A stretch of 64,000 bases of DNA from DAHUYF01 sp963838385. Lineage in GTDB: Bacteria > Pseudomonadota > Alphaproteobacteria > ATCC43930 > CGMCC-115725. The translations under genes were made by a program, and so were the position numbers. Location of the stretch: NCBI GenBank assembly GCA_963838385.1, contig CAWIRE010000003.1:248001-312000 (forward strand), read 5' to 3'. This document shows, piece after piece, positions 41,860 to 53,477 of the stretch. Under the pieces are notes generated by a model. It searched no databases. It was not told the DNA's origin and worked only from the letters and a program-made list of their open reading frames with translations. Position 1 is the first letter of the stretch. The number at the start of each line of letters is the position of its first letter.

Positions 41860-43782
41860 ATGCGCTGGCTGGGTGGCATCTCGTTCGGCTCTTGGCTCCG
41901 GGGCGCTTCGCGCCCCGGCGAGGAGACCTTGTCGGCGCGTTCGACGGCCAGCCGGTTCGTGCTGATCATCGTCATTTTCGCCGCCATCCAGACGATCATC
42001 CTGGGGCTCTGCCTCGTCACCATCGAGGGCATCAACGCCACCCGCGCCTATGTCGCGGGCGAGGATAACTACACCAAGGCGCAGAAACGCGCGGCGCTTG
42101 ACCTGCGCCGCTACGTGGTCTGGGGCCGGGCCGAGGACATCGGCCAGTTCCACCGCGACATCGCCGTGCCGCTCGGCGACCGCATCGGCCGCGAGGCGCT
42201 CGAGGCGCAGCCGGCCGATCTCCACAAGGCCTTTGCCGGCTTCCTGCAGGGCCGCAACGATCCCCGCGACATTCCGTCCCAATCGCGGCTTTTCGTCTGG
42301 TTCTCCTGGTGGGGACCGTTCGGGCGCTCGATCGACGACTGGCGCACCGGCGACCAGCTGGTGGGCGAGCTCTCCGCGCTCGCCCAAAAGGTGGCCGCGG
42401 CCCGGGCGGAGGGTTCGCTCGATGCGGTGCGGCGCGACGCTTTTCTCGCCGAGATCAACGATCTCGACGACCGCCTGACCCGGCTCGAGGACGATTTCTC
42501 GGCGCATATGGGCGAGGCGGCGCGGGCCGCGCGCGACATGGCGATGCTGGGCCTGGTGCTGGGCAGCGTCCTGCTCTGGGCGATCGGCATCCGCTTGGCC
42601 TGGCGCACCCTGCGCCTGGCCGTCTTCGCCGAGCGCCGCCTGGCGCGCAGCGAGCAGCGCTTCCGCGACTTCGCCAAGGTCGCGTCCGACTGGTTCTGGG
42701 AGACCGACGCCGAGAACCGGCTGACCTATCTCGGCGGGCGGGCCGCCCATGAGGGTCTCGACGAGCCCTCTCCCTTCATCGGCAAGACGCTGATCGAGCT
42801 CGCCCATGGCGATCCCGCCGACGAGACCTGGCGCCGCCTGGTCGAGGCGTTCGCGGCGCGCCGGCCGTTCCGCGACCTCAGCTACGCCTTTCGCTCGCCC
42901 GACGGCAACGAGCAGTTCTGGTCGCTGAGCGGCGCGCCGGTCTACGACCATCGCGGCGGGTTCCTGGGCTACCGCGGCACCGGCAGCGAGATCACCCGCG
43001 AGGTGCTGGTCCAGCGCTCGCTGCAGCAGGCCAAGGAGCAGGCGGAAACCGCCAATCGCGCCAAATCCGAGTTTCTCGCCAATATGAGCCATGAGCTGCG
43101 CACGCCGCTCAACGCCATCCTGGGCTTCGCCGAGATCATCCGCGAGCGGCTGCTGGGGCCGGTCGCCGACCGCTACGCCGAATACGCCAACGACATCCAC
43201 AGCTCCGGCACGCATCTCCTGGGCATCATCAACGACATCCTCGACCTGTCCAAGGTCGAGGCCGGGCGGCTCGAGCTGATCGAGGAGATCGTCGACATCC
43301 AGAGCATCGTCAGGAGTGTCGTGCTGCTGCTGCGCGAGCGCGTGGCCACCGCCGAGCTGGCGCTCAAGGTGGAGCTGCCCGACGCCCTGCTGCTGCTGCG
43401 CGCCGACGAGCGCAAGCTCAAGCAGGTGCTGATGAACCTGCTGTCGAACGCGGTCAAGTTCACGCCCCCCGGCGGCGAGATCCTGATCCGCGTCCATGTC
43501 GACGGCCATCGCGGCGTCGTCATCGAGGTGCGCGACAGCGGCATCGGCATCGCGCCCGAGAACATCGCCCGTGCCCTCTCGCCCTTCGGCCAGGTCGACA
43601 GCCGGCTCAGCCGGCGCTACGAGGGCACCGGCCTGGGCCTGCCGCTGGCCCGCGCGCTTGCCGAGCTGCATGGCGGCAGCCTCGAGCTCGAAAGCGCGCC
43701 GGGCAAGGGCACGAGCGTGCGCATCATCCTTCCCGCCGACCGGCTGGTCGAGCGCGAGATGCGACGCTGGATCGCCGGATAA
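41860..43782 (+). CDS. Membrane-bound PAS sensor histidine kinase
   Basis: 640 residues. Two membrane helices (about 34-56 and 228-248) flank a periplasmic domain of about 170 residues; then come a PAS domain (about 266-385), a HisKA box SEFLANMSHELRTPLNAILG (His near 412), and a HATPase with NLLSNAVKFTPPGG, DSGIGIA and GTGLGLPLARAL. It ends without a receiver, so it should phosphorylate a separate response regulator not encoded nearby. The start at 41860 lacks a strong ribosome-binding site. Confidence 0.92.
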   Translation: MRWLGGISFGSWLRGASRPGEETLSARSTASRFVLIIVIFAAIQTIILGLCLVTIEGINATRAYVAGEDNYTKAQKRAALDLRRYVVWGRAEDIGQFHRDIAVPLGDRIGREALEAQPADLHKAFAGFLQGRNDPRDIPSQSRLFVWFSWWGPFGRSIDDWRTGDQLVGELSALAQKVAAARAEGSLDAVRRDAFLAEINDLDDRLTRLEDDFSAHMGEAARAARDMAMLGLVLGSVLLWAIGIRLAWRTLRLAVFAERRLARSEQRFRDFAKVASDWFWETDAENRLTYLGGRAAHEGLDEPSPFIGKTLIELAHGDPADETWRRLVEAFAARRPFRDLSYAFRSPDGNEQFWSLSGAPVYDHRGGFLGYRGTGSEITREVLVQRSLQQAKEQAETANRAKSEFLANMSHELRTPLNAILGFAEIIRERLLGPVADRYAEYANDIHSSGTHLLGIINDILDLSKVEAGRLELIEEIVDIQSIVRSVVLLLRERVATAELALKVELPDALLLLRADERKLKQVLMNLLSNAVKFTPPGGEILIRVHVDGHRGVVIEVRDSGIGIAPENIARALSPFGQVDSRLSRRYEGTGLGLPLARALAELHGGSLELESAPGKGTSVRIILPADRLVEREMRRWIAG

Positions 43783-43853
43783 CACCGTAGCCTGGCGTCG
43801 CCTTTTGCCTTAATATGCAACTGCTTCGTCCGGCTGCCCGGTAGATTTGCGAT

Positions 43854-44522
43854 ATGAGCCGTCCGATCTCCTTCCTCGTCGCCTGGCTGCTGGCTGCGGC
43901 CCTGGCTGCGCCGGCGGCGGCGGCCGGCGAGAGCTATGAATACCGGGTCATTCACCCCACCTACGGCGATATCGGCACCTACACCAACCTGGTCCAGCGC
44001 GTCGGCGACGACACGCAGGTCACGAGCAACCTGCGCATCGCCGTCCGGGTGCTGGGGATCGTGATCTATCGCCAGGAGGCGCGGCGGAGCGAGCATTGGC
44101 GGGGCCAGCGGCTCGTCTCCTTCGACAGCATCACCGTCACCAATGGCGACGCGATGACGGTGCATGGCGAGGCGCGCGACGGCGGCTTTGCCATCACCGG
44201 TCCGACCGGGACGGTCATGGCCCCGGCCGATATCCACCCGTCGAACCCCTGGTCGCCGATGGTGCTCGACTCCCATGTCATGATGTCGACCCGCACCGGC
44301 CAGGTGCTGCCGGTGCATGTCAGCGGCGGCGAGACCGAGCCGGTGGCCCTCGCCGGGACCACCCTGCGCCTGCACCAGTACAAGATCGTCAGCGACAAGC
44401 AGCAATTCGTCTGGTTCGACGACAGCGGCACGCCGATCGCCTTCCGCACCGCCGAGCACGGCACGCCGATCGATTTCGTCCTGCAGCGGCGGCAGGAGCT
44501 GGCCTCGGCCAGCGGCGGCTGA
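43854..44522 (+). CDS. Exported DUF6134-like protein
   Basis: 222 residues with a signal peptide (cleaved near AAPAAAA) and the pattern YEYRVIHPTYGDIGTYTNLV, HWRGQRLVSFDSITVTNGD and FVWFDDSGTPIAFRTAEHG, which resembles the DUF6134 family of periplasmic proteins. No enzymatic motif is visible. It follows the kinase after 71 bp on the same strand and might provide its periplasmic input, which is speculation. Confidence 0.72.
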   Translation: MSRPISFLVAWLLAAALAAPAAAAGESYEYRVIHPTYGDIGTYTNLVQRVGDDTQVTSNLRIAVRVLGIVIYRQEARRSEHWRGQRLVSFDSITVTNGDAMTVHGEARDGGFAITGPTGTVMAPADIHPSNPWSPMVLDSHVMMSTRTGQVLPVHVSGGETEPVALAGTTLRLHQYKIVSDKQQFVWFDDSGTPIAFRTAEHGTPIDFVLQRRQELASASGG

Positions 44523-44532
44523 CCCTTCCGCC

Positions 44533-44955
44533 CTACAGCAGGTCGCGCAGCACCGCCACCAGCGGCTTGTCCGCCGGCGGCATGGCGTATTGGTCGAGCT
44601 TCGCCGCCCGCACCCAGGCGAGGCTCTGCCCTTCCTGCGCCGCCACCGTGCCGTTCCAGCGGCGGCAGACATAGAGCGGCATCAGCAGATGGAAGCGCTC
44701 GTAGCGATGCGAGGCGAAGGTCAGCGGCGCCAGGCAGGCCTCGCTGACATCGATGCCGAGCTCCTCCTCGAGCTCGCGGATGAGCGCCGCCTCCGGCGTC
44801 TCGTCCGGCTGCACCTTGCCGCCGGGGAATTCCCAGAGGCCCGCCATCGGCTTGCCTTCCGGCCGCTGCGCCAGCAGCACGCGCCCGTCCGCGTCGATCA
44901 GCGCCACCGCGACCACCAGCACGACCGGCAGTCTCTCAGCTCCGGTAGCTGCCAT
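44533..44955 (-). CDS. mutT: 8-oxo-dGTP diphosphatase MutT
   Basis: 140 residues with a complete Nudix box GGKVQPDETPEAALIRELEE followed by ELGI, and the MutT-type opening VVLVVAVALIDADGRVLLAQ and ending PLVAVLRDLL. It hydrolyses 8-oxo-dGTP to prevent misincorporation. Its start overlaps the end of argJ by 20 bp, a conserved neighbourhood in Alphaproteobacteria. Confidence 0.93.
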   Translation of the reverse strand: MAATGAERLPVVLVVAVALIDADGRVLLAQRPEGKPMAGLWEFPGGKVQPDETPEAALIRELEEELGIDVSEACLAPLTFASHRYERFHLLMPLYVCRRWNGTVAAQEGQSLAWVRAAKLDQYAMPPADKPLVAVLRDLL

Positions 44956-46165
44956 TGATGTCGATGTAGCGGTGGGTGAGGTCGCAGCTCCACACCGTCC
45001 AGCGGCCTTTGCCGATGCCGAGATCGAGCGCGATGTGGATGTGGCGGCCGGCCATGTGCCGGGTCACCGGCGCCTCGTCATAGCCCGGCACCGGACCGCC
45101 CTTCTCGGCGATGCGCACGCCGCCGACGCTGATGGCGAGGCGGTCGCGATCGGCTTTCTCGCCGGCCTTGCCGACCGCCATGACGATGCGGCCCCAATTG
45201 GCGTCGCCCGCCGCCAGCGCGGTCTTGACCAGCGGCGAGTTGCCGACGGCGAGCCCGATGCGCCGGGCGGCGCGCGGCGAGGCGGCGCCGCTGACCTCGA
45301 TGGTGACGAACTTCTCGGCGCCCTCGCCGTCGCGCACGATCTGCTGGGCGAGATCGACCATCACCTGGTCGAGCGCGCGGCGGAAGCCTTTGAGCCGGGG
45401 ATCGCCGGCGCGGGTCACGCGCTTGTGCCGCGCCTGCCCGGTCGCCGCCAGCAGCACCGTGTCGCTGGTCGAGGTGTCGCCGTCGACGGTGATCGAATTG
45501 AAGGAGCGCTCGTTCGACGCGCTCAGCATCTGCTGCAGCACCTTGGCCGGGATCGCTGCGTCGGTGAAGAGATAGGCCAGCATGGTGGCCATGTCCGGCG
45601 CGATCATGCCCGAGCCCTTGGCGAAGCCGTTGATCGTCACCGGCACGCCGTCGATCTCGGCGCGCGCGGTGGCGAGCTTGGGGAAGGTGTCGGTGGTCAT
45701 GATCGCCTGCGCCGCCGCCATCCACCCCGTCTCGGAGGCGGTCGCGGCGGTCGGCGCCAGGCCGGCGATGATCTTCTCCCCGGGCGGCGGCTCGCCGATG
45801 ACGCCGGTGGAGGAGATGTAGACCTCGTGCTTGTGGCAGGGGACGAGCTCCGCCATGGCGCGGGCGGTGTCTTCCACCACCTTGCGGCCGCTGCGGCCGG
45901 TGAAGACGTTGGAGTTGCCGGAATTGACCACGATCGCGCGCACCTTGCCGCGCGGCAGGGCGGCGCGGCACCAATCCACCGGCGCGCCGCAGGTGAGCGA
46001 GCGGGTGAAGACGCCGGCGATGCTGCTGCCGGCGTCGAGCAGCGCCACCATCAGATCCGGGCGGCCGCGATAGCGGATGCCGCAGCTCGCCGCCGCGAGC
46101 CTGACGCCGGCGATCGGCGGCAGGTCGGGCGGGTGGTCCGGTGCGAGGGGCGATGGCGCGGCCAT
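44936..46165 (-). CDS. argJ: Bifunctional glutamate N-acetyltransferase / N-acetylglutamate synthase
   Basis: 409 residues. The autocleavage and nucleophile site is GMIAPDMATMLAYLF (Thr after MA), preceded by INGFAKGS. IVVNSGNSNVFTGRSG and DLTHRYIDINGSYRS at the C-terminus are diagnostic. It transfers acetyl from N-acetylornithine to glutamate in the cyclic arginine pathway, and can also use acetyl-CoA. It is probably cotranscribed with the upstream isomerase gene and with mutT. Confidence 0.96.
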   Translation of the reverse strand: MAAPSPLAPDHPPDLPPIAGVRLAAASCGIRYRGRPDLMVALLDAGSSIAGVFTRSLTCGAPVDWCRAALPRGKVRAIVVNSGNSNVFTGRSGRKVVEDTARAMAELVPCHKHEVYISSTGVIGEPPPGEKIIAGLAPTAATASETGWMAAAQAIMTTDTFPKLATARAEIDGVPVTINGFAKGSGMIAPDMATMLAYLFTDAAIPAKVLQQMLSASNERSFNSITVDGDTSTSDTVLLAATGQARHKRVTRAGDPRLKGFRRALDQVMVDLAQQIVRDGEGAEKFVTIEVSGAASPRAARRIGLAVGNSPLVKTALAAGDANWGRIVMAVGKAGEKADRDRLAISVGGVRIAEKGGPVPGYDEAPVTRHMAGRHIHIALDLGIGKGRWTVWSCDLTHRYIDINGSYRS

Positions 46166-46200
46166 GGCAGCTCCCGGCGGCGGCGGCAGGCGCGCCGCGC

Positions 46201-47136
46201 CTAGTCCTTCGGCTTGGTCGCCGGCGCGAGCACCGGCGCGTCGGGGGCCGGAGCGCCGGACAGGTTGGGCCCGGGCGCGCCCGGGACCGGCCCGAGCGCC
46301 GGCGGGCTGGGGCGGCTGCCGTCGGGATTGAACACCTCGATCTTGGCCGAGGCCTTCAGCTCCTTCATCTTGTCCGCGACGATTTCGCGCGCCACGATCT
46401 CGCTGAGCTGCGGCTTCACCTGCTCGAAGGTCGGCGTGCTGGCGGTGCGGCGGTCCTCGACCTTGATCACGTGCCAGCCGAATTGCGTCTTGACCGGCGT
46501 CTCGGTGATCTCGTCCTTCTTCAGCTTGAAGGCGGCGGCGGCGAATTCCGGCACCATCTGGTCCTTGGTGAACCAGCCGAGATCGCCGCCCGAGGTCTTG
46601 GCGGCGGGGTCGGTGCTCTTCTCCTTGGCCAGCGTGGCGAAATCGGCGCCTTTCTTGAGCTGCTCGATCACCGCCTTGGCCTCGGCCTCGGTGGCCACCA
46701 GGATGTGGCGCGCCTTGACCTCCTCGCGCGGCGGCGCGTCCTTTACGTATTTGTCATAAGCCGCCTTGAGCTTCTGCTCGCTCATGCCTTTCTTGACCAG
46801 CTCCTGGACGTAGATCTGGGCCAGCACCTGGTCCTGCGCGAGCACCAGGCGCCGCTTCACCTCGGCCTGGTCCTGGACCTTGGCCCGGCGCGCGGCGTCC
46901 GCGACCACCCGGGTCGCGACCAGATTGTCGAGCAGCGCCATGTAGATCTTTTCCTGCGGCTGGCGCTGCGCCTGCGGCGGCAGCGAGCGCGCCGCCTCCT
47001 CGATGTCCGACCGGCGCACATCGAAGCCGTTGACGCGCGCCACCACCGGGTCGCCGGTGACCGGCTTGGCCGTCTGTGCCCAGACCGGAGCGGCGAGCAG
47101 CGTCAGAGCAAGCGCGAGGGTCGCTCGAAACGTCAT
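46201..47136 (-). CDS. Exported parvulin-type peptidylprolyl isomerase
   Basis: 311 residues with a signal peptide (TLALALTLLAAPVWA), an N-terminal SurA-like helical chaperone region, a parvulin domain (about 145-235: EVKARHILVATEAEAKAVIE, GGDLGWFTKDQMVPEFAAAA, QFGWHVIKVEDRR), and a Pro/Ala-rich tail. It helps fold outer-membrane and periplasmic proteins. The start at 47136 has AAGGAAG upstream; an earlier ATG adds a non-signal extension. It diverges from secA. Confidence 0.9.
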   Translation of the reverse strand: MTFRATLALALTLLAAPVWAQTAKPVTGDPVVARVNGFDVRRSDIEEAARSLPPQAQRQPQEKIYMALLDNLVATRVVADAARRAKVQDQAEVKRRLVLAQDQVLAQIYVQELVKKGMSEQKLKAAYDKYVKDAPPREEVKARHILVATEAEAKAVIEQLKKGADFATLAKEKSTDPAAKTSGGDLGWFTKDQMVPEFAAAAFKLKKDEITETPVKTQFGWHVIKVEDRRTASTPTFEQVKPQLSEIVAREIVADKMKELKASAKIEVFNPDGSRPSPPALGPVPGAPGPNLSGAPAPDAPVLAPATKPKD

Positions 47137-47322
47137 GACACTTCCTTTTGTGACCAACGGGCGTAACCGACCGCCAGCGCCGGGATGCGCCGTCCGCATT
47201 GCCGGGGACGCTCGGGCGCCCATAAAGCACATTGCCCCCGCCGAGGCAACGCCGATCGCGAGCCCGGCCCGCGCCGGTTTGTTGCCGTTGCGTGGCATCG
47301 GTGCGCACGCATCCTGCCCGGA

Positions 47323-47351
47323 ATTGACACTCCCGCCTGATCCGCCTATCT
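47323..47351 (+). promoter_or_regulatory. Sigma-70 promoter of secA
   Basis: A perfect -35 TTGACA (47323-47328) is followed after 17 bp by TATCTG (47346-47351), placing transcription about 50 bp before the secA start codon. The rest of the 270-bp gap toward the isomerase gene shows no further gene. Confidence 0.65.
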
Positions 47352-47406
47352 GTCACCCGGGATCCCTGCGGCCCCTGACCCTCCCCGCTCCCAGTTCGAG
47401 GTTTGG

Positions 47407-50106
<2,700 letters not shown>

Positions 50107-50269
50107 GCGCCGCAGCGGCCCGATTCCGCCACTTCCCGCCGGATTACAGCGATTTAATCCGAGGGAAGGGGCGGCGTAATGCCGGATGCCTAACTCTGAT
50201 GCTGCGAGCGCCAGACCCGCGGGGTTGGCGTTAGATAGAGAAATTCACTCCCCCCGAGAGGTATCAGAC

Positions 50270-51832
50270 ATGTTTTCCCCGATTTCCCCTCGCCCGAAGG
50301 CTTCGGCGTTCCGCAGGGTCCGCGCCGCGGCGCTCGCCACGGGCGTCGGCCTCGGCCTGGCCTTCGCGCCGATGGCCCTGGCCGAGATGCCGCAAGGCGC
50401 CGGCACCGTCACGCCGCTGCCGAGCTTCTCGCCCCTGGTGAAGAAGGTGCTGCCGGCGGTGGTCAACATCTCCGTCACCGAGAAGTCCGACGCCGCCGCC
50501 GATGACGCGCAGGACGACGGCGACCAGGGCGATCAGCAGGGCATGCCCTCCTCGCCCTTCGATGAGTTCCTGCGCAAGTTCTTCGAGCAGCAGGGCCAGG
50601 GCTTTCCCGGCATGCCGATGCGGCCCAACCCGCGGGCCGAGCAGCGCATCGCGCTCGGCTCCGGCTTCATCATCGATCCCGCCGGCTATGTCGTGACCAA
50701 CAACCATGTCGTCGCCAATGCCGACAAGGTGACGGTGATCTTCCAGGACGGCACCAAGCATCACGCCAAGGTGCTCGGCCGCGACGTCAAGACCGATCTG
50801 GCGCTGCTCAAGATCGAGGCCAAAGAGCCGCTGCCCTATGTCAGCTGGGGCGACAGCAACGCGGCTCAGGTCGGCGACTGGGTGCTGGCGGTCGGCAATC
50901 CCTTCGGCCTCGGCGGCACCGTCAGCTCCGGCATCATCTCGGCGCGCGGCCGCGACATCCATTCCGGCCCCTATGACGACTATCTCCAGCTCGACGCCGC
51001 CATCAACCGCGGCAATTCCGGCGGCCCGACCTTCAACCTCAACGGCCAGGTGATCGGCATCAACACCGCGATCTACTCGCCCAATGGCGGCTCGGTCGGC
51101 ATCGGCTTCGCCATTCCCTCGAGCCTCGCCAAGCCGGTGATCGAGCAGCTGCGCGAGCACGGCAAGGTCGAGCGCGGCTGGCTCGGCGTGCAGATCCAGG
51201 AGGTCACCCCCGAGATCGCCAAGAGCCTCGGCCTGCCCAAGGAGGAAGGCGCGCTCATCGCCGACGTGACCCCGGGCAGCCCGGCCGCCAAGGGCGGCCT
51301 CAAGCAGGGCGACGTCATCCTCTCCTTCAACGGGCACACGGTGGCGAAGGTGCGCGACCTGCCGATCGTGGTGGCCGAGACGCCGGTGGGCGACAAGGCC
51401 AAGGTCGAGGTCTTCCGCAGCGGCAAGGACGAGACCCTCGCCGTCGCCATCGGCAAGATGCCCGAGAATCCGCAGGTGGCGGAGAACGCGCAGCAGGGCG
51501 AGCAGCAGGGCGGCGGCGAAACCGCCACCGCCCTCGGCCTCAAGCTCTCGCCGCTGACCAGCGAGCTGCGCCAGCGCGCCGGGGTGCCGAAATCGGTCAA
51601 GGGCGTGGTCGTCACCGGCGTCGAGGACAGCAGCCCGCTGGCCGAGCTCGGCATCCAGCCCGGCAACGTCATCGAGCAGGTCAACCAGCAGCCGGTGACG
51701 ACGCCGCAACAGGCCGAGTCCAGGCTCAAGGAAGCGCAGTCCGGCAAGAACAAGAACGTGCTGCTGCTCATCAACCGTCACGGCACCAACCAGTACCTGG
51801 CGTTGTCGATGAGCAAGGGCGACAACGGCTGA
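50270..51832 (+). CDS. degP: Periplasmic Do-family serine protease DegP
   Basis: 520 residues. A signal peptide ends near PMALA. The protease domain has His in YVVTNNHVV, Asp in VKTDLALLK and Ser in INRGNSGGPTF, all intact, followed by two PDZ domains (about 300-390: GALIADVTPGSPAAKGGLKQ; about 410-510: GVVVTGVEDSSPLAELGIQP). It degrades or refolds damaged envelope proteins. The ATG at 50270 is preferred as it begins the signal peptide with GAGAGG upstream. Confidence 0.95.
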   Translation: MFSPISPRPKASAFRRVRAAALATGVGLGLAFAPMALAEMPQGAGTVTPLPSFSPLVKKVLPAVVNISVTEKSDAAADDAQDDGDQGDQQGMPSSPFDEFLRKFFEQQGQGFPGMPMRPNPRAEQRIALGSGFIIDPAGYVVTNNHVVANADKVTVIFQDGTKHHAKVLGRDVKTDLALLKIEAKEPLPYVSWGDSNAAQVGDWVLAVGNPFGLGGTVSSGIISARGRDIHSGPYDDYLQLDAAINRGNSGGPTFNLNGQVIGINTAIYSPNGGSVGIGFAIPSSLAKPVIEQLREHGKVERGWLGVQIQEVTPEIAKSLGLPKEEGALIADVTPGSPAAKGGLKQGDVILSFNGHTVAKVRDLPIVVAETPVGDKAKVEVFRSGKDETLAVAIGKMPENPQVAENAQQGEQQGGGETATALGLKLSPLTSELRQRAGVPKSVKGVVVTGVEDSSPLAELGIQPGNVIEQVNQQPVTTPQQAESRLKEAQSGKNKNVLLLINRHGTNQYLALSMSKGDNG

Positions 51833-51844
51833 TCCGGTTGCGGC

Positions 51845-51884
51845 GGGGCCGGCGCCTGCGCGGCCGGTCCCGTCGCGGTTTTTT
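51845..51884 (+). terminator. Candidate intrinsic terminator after degP
   Basis: A 9-bp stem, GGGGCCGGC (51845-51853) with GCCGGTCCC (51863-51871, one G-T pair), is followed 7 nt later by six T (51879-51884). The distance between stem and T-run is longer than usual, so efficiency is uncertain. Confidence 0.5.
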
Positions 51885-51899
51885 GGTGCGGTTCATGTC

Positions 51900-52568
51900 A
51901 TGCGCATTTTGCTCGTCGAAGACGATCGCGAGGCGGCGGCCTATCTCGTCAAGGGATTGACCGAGAGCGGCCATCGCGTCTCGCTCGCCGAGGAAGGCCG
52001 CGACGGCCTCGAGCGCGCGACGCAGGAAAGCTTCGATGCGATGATCATCGACCGGATGCTGCCCGGCGTCGATGGCCTATCGATCGTCGCGGCGCTCAGG
52101 GCGGCGCGCAATCTGACGCCGGTGCTGGTGCTGAGCGCGCTGGGCGATGTCGACGACCGCGTCAAGGGCCTGCGCGCCGGCTGCGACGACTACCTGTCCA
52201 AGCCGTTCGCCTTCGCCGAGCTCCTGGCGCGGCTCGAGGCGCTGACGCGTCGCGGCAATGCCGAGACGCGCCTCAACGTCGCCGATCTGGAGATGGACCT
52301 GCTGACCCGGGTCGTCACCCGCGCCGGCCGCGTCATCGATCTGCTGCCGCGCGAATACCGCTTGCTCGAATATCTGATGCGGCACGCCGGCCACATCGTC
52401 ACCCGCACGATGCTGCTGGAGAAGGTCTGGGACCATCATTTCGATCCCCAGACCAACGTCATCGACGTGCATGTCAGCCGCTTGCGCCAGAAGCTCGACA
52501 AGGGCTTCGCCACGCCGCTGCTGCATACCGTGCGCGGCGCCGGCTACACGCTGCGCCCGCCCGGTTAG
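51900..52568 (+). CDS. OmpR-family response regulator
   Basis: 222 residues. The receiver domain begins MRILLVEDDREAAAYLVKGL, with the phospho-acceptor Asp in MIIDRMLPGVDGL and Lys in YLSKPFAF. A winged-helix DNA-binding domain (about 128-220) contains LLPREYRLLEYLMRHAGHIV and NVIDVHVSRLRQKLDKG. A sensor kinase gene normally follows such a regulator; here the next gene is on the other strand and unrelated. Its position after degP suggests control of envelope stress, by analogy only. Confidence 0.93.
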   Translation: MRILLVEDDREAAAYLVKGLTESGHRVSLAEEGRDGLERATQESFDAMIIDRMLPGVDGLSIVAALRAARNLTPVLVLSALGDVDDRVKGLRAGCDDYLSKPFAFAELLARLEALTRRGNAETRLNVADLEMDLLTRVVTRAGRVIDLLPREYRLLEYLMRHAGHIVTRTMLLEKVWDHHFDPQTNVIDVHVSRLRQKLDKGFATPLLHTVRGAGYTLRPPG

Positions 52569-52578
52569 ACGAGCCGCC

Positions 52579-53397
52579 TCACACGTCGTAGCTGCTGCCG
52601 TCATCGCTGAAATCGGCGGCGTCGCCGAGATCGGCGTTGGACAGATCCTGGTCCGAGGCGTAATCCTGGCCGCCGGCATCCTGGCCGGAATCCTGCAGGT
52701 CGGCGCTTTGCAGGTCGCCCTGGTCCTGTGGCAGATCGGCCCGGGTCGTGTCGGGCGCCGCCTGGTCGCCGTAGTAATTGTTGATCACCGTCTCGCTCAG
52801 TCCCGGCTGCATCGCGGTGTTGCCGAGGAAGCCGCTGCCGTAATGCGGCGAGAACAGCGACTCGATGCCCTGGAACAGCAGCGCGCCGCCGGCGACGCCG
52901 GCGGCGGTGGCCGCCGCCTGGCGCAGGAAGCCCGAGCCCGAGCCGGAGAGCATCTGCGGCGCGCTCGCCGCAGGGGACGCGCTCGCCGCCACCGGCGCGG
53001 CCGCAGCCACCGGCGCTGCCGCAACCGGCGCGCTGGTGCGCGATTGCGTCCAGACCGGCGCGCCCGCCGCCGGAGCGGGTGCCGGCGGCGCGCTCTGCTG
53101 CCAGGGGCCGGCGGCCGGCACGCTGCCATGCCCGGTGCCGAGGAAGCTCGTCGCCGCCGGCGGCGGGACCGCGGGCCGCGCCGCGAGCTGGCGCTCGAGA
53201 TCGGCGATGCGGCGCTGCGCGTCGTGCAGCGCCATGTCCTGGATCAGCACGGTCTGCACCAGCAGGTAGGGCGCGTCGGGCTGCTCGGCCATGGCCTGGC
53301 CGATGAGCGCCTCCGCTTCGGCATCCTTGGGTTGGCCGCCTTGCTGCCTCAGCCGGGCGAGAAGAGCGGTGATGAGATCGCGTTCCTGCGGTGTCAT
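52579..53397 (-). CDS. DUF2076 family protein
   Basis: 272 residues. The N-terminus MTPQERDLITALLARLRQQG and the segment DAPYLLVQTVLIQDMALHDA match DUF2076. The middle is Ala/Pro-rich low complexity, a short hydrophobic stretch FLRQAAATAAGVAGGALLFQ lies near 165, and the C-terminus is highly acidic with Asp/Gln/Ser. The function is unknown. It converges on the response regulator, 10 bp apart. Confidence 0.88.
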   Translation of the reverse strand: MTPQERDLITALLARLRQQGGQPKDAEAEALIGQAMAEQPDAPYLLVQTVLIQDMALHDAQRRIADLERQLAARPAVPPPAATSFLGTGHGSVPAAGPWQQSAPPAPAPAAGAPVWTQSRTSAPVAAAPVAAAAPVAASASPAASAPQMLSGSGSGFLRQAAATAAGVAGGALLFQGIESLFSPHYGSGFLGNTAMQPGLSETVINNYYGDQAAPDTTRADLPQDQGDLQSADLQDSGQDAGGQDYASDQDLSNADLGDAADFSDDGSSYDV

Positions 53398-53477
53398 GGT
53401 CGGCCTCGGCGATGTCGACGGGATGCCTTAAAGATCGGGTGACGCGGGGCGCGCCGCAAGGGGCGGCAACGCCGCCG

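Noticed and set aside
41776..43785. A long minus-strand frame opposite the PAS kinase
   Set aside because: Antisense shadow of an unmistakable histidine kinase.
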